Assembly (NCBI RefSeq): GCF_026212465.1
Contig: NC_080063.1
Coordinates: 6,590,225-6,654,224 of the forward strand
Direction: 5' to 3'
DNA: 64,000 nt
DNA from: Amaranthus tricolor
Taxonomy: Eukaryota; Streptophyta; Magnoliopsida; Caryophyllales; Amaranthaceae
The notes beneath the pieces were generated by a model. That model saw nothing but the letters and a program-made list of their open reading frames with translations, did not search any database and was not told where the DNA came from. This document shows, in pieces, positions 59,745-64,000 of the stretch (the first letter of the stretch is position 1; the number at the start of each line of letters is the position of its first letter). A program made the position numbers and the translations under genes.

Positions 59745-61568
59745 ATGTTGAAGATGAACGAACGCATGGAAGAAGGGTACTCTACGCAAAGGCCACCCAT
59801 GTTCGATGGGAAATTCTATACCTACTGGAAAAATAGGATAGAAATCTTCATAAAGGCCGAAAATTACCAAGTGTGGAGAGTAATTGAAATTGGAGACTTT
59901 GAGGTGACGACCATCAACTCCAATAATGAATCAATTCCAAAACCAATCACTGAATACGAAAAAGAAGACTTTCAAAAGATGAAGATGAACGCTCTTTCTA
60001 TTAAACTACTTCACTGTGGTCTCGGACCAAATGAACACAATCTTATTATGGGTTGTAAAACTGCAAAGCAGATTTGGGACCTGCTGGAAGTTACCCATGA
60101 AGGCACTAGTGAAGTGAAACGCTCCAAGATTGACCTACTAATGTCCAAATATGAAAGATTCGTCATGGAACCTAGAGAAAACATCCAAGAGATGTTTACC
60201 AGGTTCACGAATATAACCAACGAACTTGTGTCTCTTGGTAAGATCATTCTCGTTGATGAACAAGTTAGGAAAGTACTTAGGAGTCTTCCTCAAGACGAAC
60301 GCTGGAGAGCAAAGGTCACAGCCATCTAGGAATCAAAAGATTTCACCAAGTTCAATTTGGAAGAGCTGGCTGGTTCCCTCATGACTCACGAGTTGCATTT
60401 GGGAACAGCTGACAGTACCCGAAATAAAGGCTTGGCTGTAGCAGCAAATGATCATGAAGGATCAGAAACTGATGAAGAGGAAACGGCTATGTTGGCAAGA
60501 AAATTCAAAAAATTCTTCAGGAATAGCAGATATGGAAATCAAAGACATAACAAAGAAAGAGGAACTGCTAACACGAAGACAAATTTTGAATGCCACAAAT
60601 GTGGAAACACTGATCACTTCATCAAGGATTCCCCTCAATGGAAGAATGACAAGGGCAAGGGAAAAGCTAGAGAAGCTGGAAGACAACCCAAGAAAGGAAA
60701 CTTTAAAACAGATTTTCGTAAAGCTATGATCGCAGCCTGGGGTGATACCGAAAGTGAAGCTGAAACAGAAGCTCCAGTAGAAGAAACGACAAATCTGTGT
60801 CTCATGGCATCTCATCACAGCAAGGATGAAGAGTCTAAGGAAAAAGAGGTAATGTCTTCTAACTCATTTCCTAAATACCTATTTAAATTCAGCAAGTATA
60901 AATTAATTAAGTTGTTCTTGGAGACACAAGAGAAATTAGATGAACAGAATACTAAGAATCTCCAAATTAAGGAAGACCTTAACACAAGTAAAGATCATGT
61001 TTCCTACCTAAATTCCTTTAGGATCGATGTGCAAAGTAGATTTTTTAATTTGCTAGGTCAGAAAACAATGTTGAGAGAAACATTGTAGAAAATGAAGCAG
61101 GTATTCATTATTCTTAATATTGAAATAAATCAGTACAAATTACTAGGACTAAGAAGGGACGTTAATGAAATATCCACTCACGCGTTTAGCACAGATTTTC
61201 AAGAGATGAAATTAAAATTAGAATCATGTGAAAAAGAGAACAAACATCTGAAAGATAAAAAGAACTTAAAAGGCAAAGGGAAAATCAATGAAGTTCCCAA
61301 ATGGATTCTAGATGCTAAAACAAAGAGTAAAGAAGGCCTAAGTTATGTTAAGAATAATAGGATGAAAAAGGTCTATGTAGATCTCCCCAGTAGTAAAATC
61401 TGTTCCTTTTGTGGCAAAACTGGACACTTGAAAATTCAATGTGTAAAAAGGGAACAACATACCAAAGCAAATAAAAATTATGTTGAATACATATGGATTA
61501 AGAAATGTGATTCATGTATTATCGACAGGGAACCCAAGGATGACTGGGTTCATGAACCTAACCATTAA
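59745..61568 (+). pseudogene. SIRE-like gag, three in-frame stops
   Basis: One frame runs through the whole stretch but is cut by TAG at 60327-60329, TAG at 61086-61088 and TAA at 61566-61568. Residues 1-195 are the copia gag core (PPMFDGKFYTYWKNRIEIFI, IWDLLEVTHEGT). The first zinc knuckle (about 60592-60633) reads CHKC-GNTDH-FIKDS: its last Cys is Ser and a Gly is Asp, so it cannot bind zinc normally. A coiled-coil-rich stretch follows, then an intact second knuckle CSFCGKTGHLKIQC (61401-61442). Gag would package the element's RNA in cytoplasmic particles. Confidence 0.87.
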
Positions 61569-61700
61569 TTTGCTTTGCAGGTTCAAGTGAGGGGGAACAA
61601 CTCATGGTATCTTGACAGTGGGTGTTCCAAGCACATGACGGGTGACAAAAATCTATATTTCTCTCACTTGAAGCCTATGATGGGGGAACAGTAACCTTCG
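61569..61700 (+). pseudogene. copia aspartic protease fragment
   Basis: Continues in the gag frame after the [20 protein letters not shown] contains the DSG active-site triad of copia proteases. A frameshift near 61678-61695 (GATGGGGGAACAG) moves the reading to the frame of the following ORF. Confidence 0.82.
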
Positions 61701-61708
61701 GTGACAAT

Positions 61709-63565
61709 ATGAACGGTGAGATAATCACCAAAGGAAAGGTTAGAAGGTCGAGTTCCCATGCCATTAACAATGTATTTTTAGTCAAGAATTTAAAACACAA
61801 TCTGCTAAGTATTTCTCAATTTTGTGATAAAGGTAACTCTGTTAAGTTTACTTCTGAACGATGCATAATTTCTAGAAACGACACAGGAGATACTGTGCTC
61901 GAGGGAATCAGAAAAGGGAACACTTATGTAGTGGACTTGGACACTGTTCCCAAAACCAGTCTAACATGTTTAAGTGTTATAGAAGAAGACCCACTACTTT
62001 GGCATAAGCGTCTAGGTCATGCTAATTATACATTGATTAATACATTAAGATCAAAAGACCTAGTTAGAGGACTACCAGCTATAAAATTCCTTAAGGAAGA
62101 AATTTGCGATCCTTGTGCCAAAGGAAAACAAGTGAGGTCATCTTTTAAATCAAAGAATATGGTGACTACCTCTAGACCGCTAGAATTAATTCATATGGAT
62201 CTATGTGGACCTATGAGAATACAAAGCCGTAGCGGCAAAAAATATGTATTTGTCACTGTTGATGATTATAGTAGATTCACTTGGACTTTGTTTTTAGTAA
62301 GCAAACATGAAGCTTTTGATGAATTTGTTACCTTTGCAAACAAAATACAAAAATCTACCAATAATCAAATAATCCATATAAGGTCTAATCATGGAAAAGA
62401 ATTTGAAAATTCAAATTTTACAATGTATTGCAATGAACATGGAATTAATCACAATTTTTCCGCACCTAGAACACCACAACAAAATGGAGTGGTAGAAAGG
62501 AAAAATAGAACTTTAGAAGAAATTGCCAGAACCATGTTGATTGCTAGCGGTCTACCTAGAAATTTTTGGGCGGAGGCTGTTAATACTGCTTGTTATATTA
62601 TGAATCGTGTGTTAATAAGACCAATCTCTTCAAAACCACCCTATGAATTACTCAAAGGTGTTAAACCAAACATTTTCTATTTTCGTATATTTGGATGCAA
62701 ATGTTTTGTTCATGTCAATGGAAAACGAAGTATAGGCAAGTTTGATGAAAGAAGCGATGAAGCAGTATTTCTTGGCTACTCATCACATAGTAAAGCTTAC
62801 AGGGTATATAATAAAAGAACAATGAGTGTAGAAGAGTCAGTTCATATCATTTTTGATGAAACTAACTTTTCAACAGGTGGACAGGATATCAACCATGTTA
62901 AAATAGGTCTTGATCATCTAGAAGACGATGATGAAGAAACGAAAATGCTAGATGAAGGAACAGCAGGCGAACAGCTGATCCTAGAAGAGGCTGAAAGGAA
63001 CGATCATAATCAAGAACAGACAGTACTTCAGGAACAGCAGACTGTCTCCAATCCAGCTGTTCCCACAGACGAGCAAGCAGATCCAGAAGCTGAACAGAAT
63101 AATAATCAAGCAGATGAAATAGAACATGCTTCTGTTCCCACAAGAGAATTTGTGCCTAAGCCTTGGAAATATCAAAGTTACCACCCTCTTGATTTGATTA
63201 TTAGTGATATGAATAAGGGAACGCAAACCAGATCCCAAATTAGAAACTTTTGTGCACACTTTGCGTTCCTATCATCACTTAAACCAAAAAACCATGAGGA
63301 AGCTCTAAAAGATTCCGAATGGATAGTAGCCATGCAAGATGAATTGATTGAATTCGAAAGAAACAAAGTATGGCACTTAGAGCCCAAACCAAAACACAAA
63401 AAGGTAATTGGTTTAAAATGGGTATTTCGGAACAAATTAGATGAGCACGGAATAATTGTAAGAAACAAAGCAAGGCTCGTGGTCAAAGGGTACAACCAAC
63501 AAGAAGGTATTGATTACACCGACACTTTTGCTCCGGTAGCAAGGTTAGAGGCTATTAGAATTTAA
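61709..63565 (+). pseudogene. copia polyprotein: end of protease, integrase and start of reverse transcriptase
   Basis: A 618-aa open frame. Residues about 1-80 are the protease end ([13 protein letters not shown]). About 95-150 are the zinc-binding HKRLGH...CDPCAKGK region. The integrase core follows: first catalytic Asp in HMDLCGP (62198-62200), second position RSNHGKEF where Asn (AAT, 62387-62389) replaces the catalytic Asp, third Glu in GVVERKNR (62495-62497). An acidic Gln-rich linker precedes the RT start ([34 protein letters not shown]). The frame stops at TAA 63563-63565 because one base is missing from a T run. Integration activity should be lost. Confidence 0.9.
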
Positions 63566-64000
63566 TTTCTTTTGTTGCATTCATGAACTTTAAATTATAT
63601 CAAATGGATGTGAAATGTGCTTTTTTAAATGGCTTTCTTGATGAAGTTTTTGTTGAACAACCCCCAGGTTTTGAAAATACCTCTTGTCGTGATCATGTCT
63701 ACAAGCTTGATAAAGCTTTATATGGCTTGAAGCAAGCTCCTAGGCAATGGTATGAAAGACTGTCAAAGTTTTTGATTCAAAATAACTTTATTAGAGGAAA
63801 AATTGACAAAACCTTATTCTTTAAGAATAAAGGTTATGATATTTTGGTTGTTCAAATTTATGTTGATGATATTATTTTTGGTGCCACTAATGATTTGTTA
63901 TATAAAGAATTTGCTAATCTTATGGGCACAGAATTTGAAATGAGCATGATGGGAGAATTAAATTTCTTCCTTGGTTTACAAATTAAACAAACTGAAAATG
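63559..64000 (+). pseudogene. copia reverse transcriptase, central part, cut by window end
   Basis: After the one-base frameshift the RT continues without stop to base 64000 in the next frame: QMDVKCAFLNGFLDEV with the first catalytic Asp, LYGLKQAPRQWYE, and the YVDD active site at 63859-63870, then LNFFLGLQI. All visible RT motifs are intact. Confidence 0.9.

Larger units (their letters stand above)
58522..64000 (+). mobile_element. Ty1/copia retrotransposon (SIRE/Maximus-like), truncated by window end
   Basis: LTR (58522-59678), primer site, gag with two zinc knuckles, protease, integrase and reverse transcriptase follow in copia order on the plus strand. The long LTR, large gag with a second CCHC motif and integrase style suggest the SIRE/Maximus lineage. 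RNase H and the 3' LTR lie beyond base 64000. Coding integrity is high apart from a few stops, two frameshifts and two lost key residues, so insertion is more recent than for the element at 1-3207. Confidence 0.93.

Overview
The window is nuclear DNA from an AT-rich flowering plant. The evidence is two plant-type genes (a TALE homeobox gene of the BELL class with three GT-AG introns, and an intronless U-box E3 ligase gene of the PUB22/PUB23 type), and intergenic space filled with typical plant transposons: Ty1/copia elements with initiator-Met-tRNA primer sites, Mutator-like elements (MULEs), a CACTA gene, hAT, Tourist and Stowaway MITEs. The species cannot be named from the sequence alone; a eudicot is likely.

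Layout. 1-3207: a decayed Ty1/copia element on the minus strand, cut by the window edge, with a short 191-bp LTR. 3208-7336: gene-poor DNA with a TRIM-like fragment and two adjacent Stowaway MITEs. 7337-10390: the BELL homeobox gene (4 coding exons, 559 aa), with a TRIM-like insertion in intron 3. 10391-23923: MITEs, a GTGTCCG-rich repeat, a 316-bp Tourist MITE with TAA duplications, and a 379-bp foldback. 23924-25836: a MULE deletion derivative that kept the two ends of its transposase but lost the catalytic core. 26694-27834: a giant palindrome of MULE type carrying two inverted tRNA-Ile(AAU)-like sequences at its centre. 28024-35131: a 7.1-kb MULE of the same family, bounded by a perfect 9-bp target duplication. 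It encodes a transposase fused to an OTU cysteine-protease domain and, convergently, a plant mobile domain (PMD) protein. 36927-37288: a MULE-type foldback with a 9-bp duplication. 41217-43544: a probable solo LTR. 44995-48590: two hAT-type elements and a MITE with a 22-bp tandem repeat. 49828-51087: the PUB22/23-like gene with W-box motifs upstream. 51770-52320: a copia LTR with a decayed primer site. 53269-53800: an inverted second copy of the GTGTCCG repeat. 54575-57712: a CACTA-type element with a decayed five-exon gene. 58522-64000: a SIRE-like Ty1/copia element on the plus strand, running off the window.

The most interesting part is 26.7-35.1 kb. There a putative autonomous MULE (transposase-OTU fusion plus PMD gene) lies 189 bp from a non-autonomous palindromic relative that shares its ends and subterminal GC-rich hairpins and has apparently captured and inverted a tRNA gene. 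All the transposon genes carry stops or frameshifts. Many stops are at positions where Gln (CAG) or Trp (TGG) would be expected, which fits C-to-T decay of silenced DNA. The only two genes that look intact are the homeobox and U-box genes.
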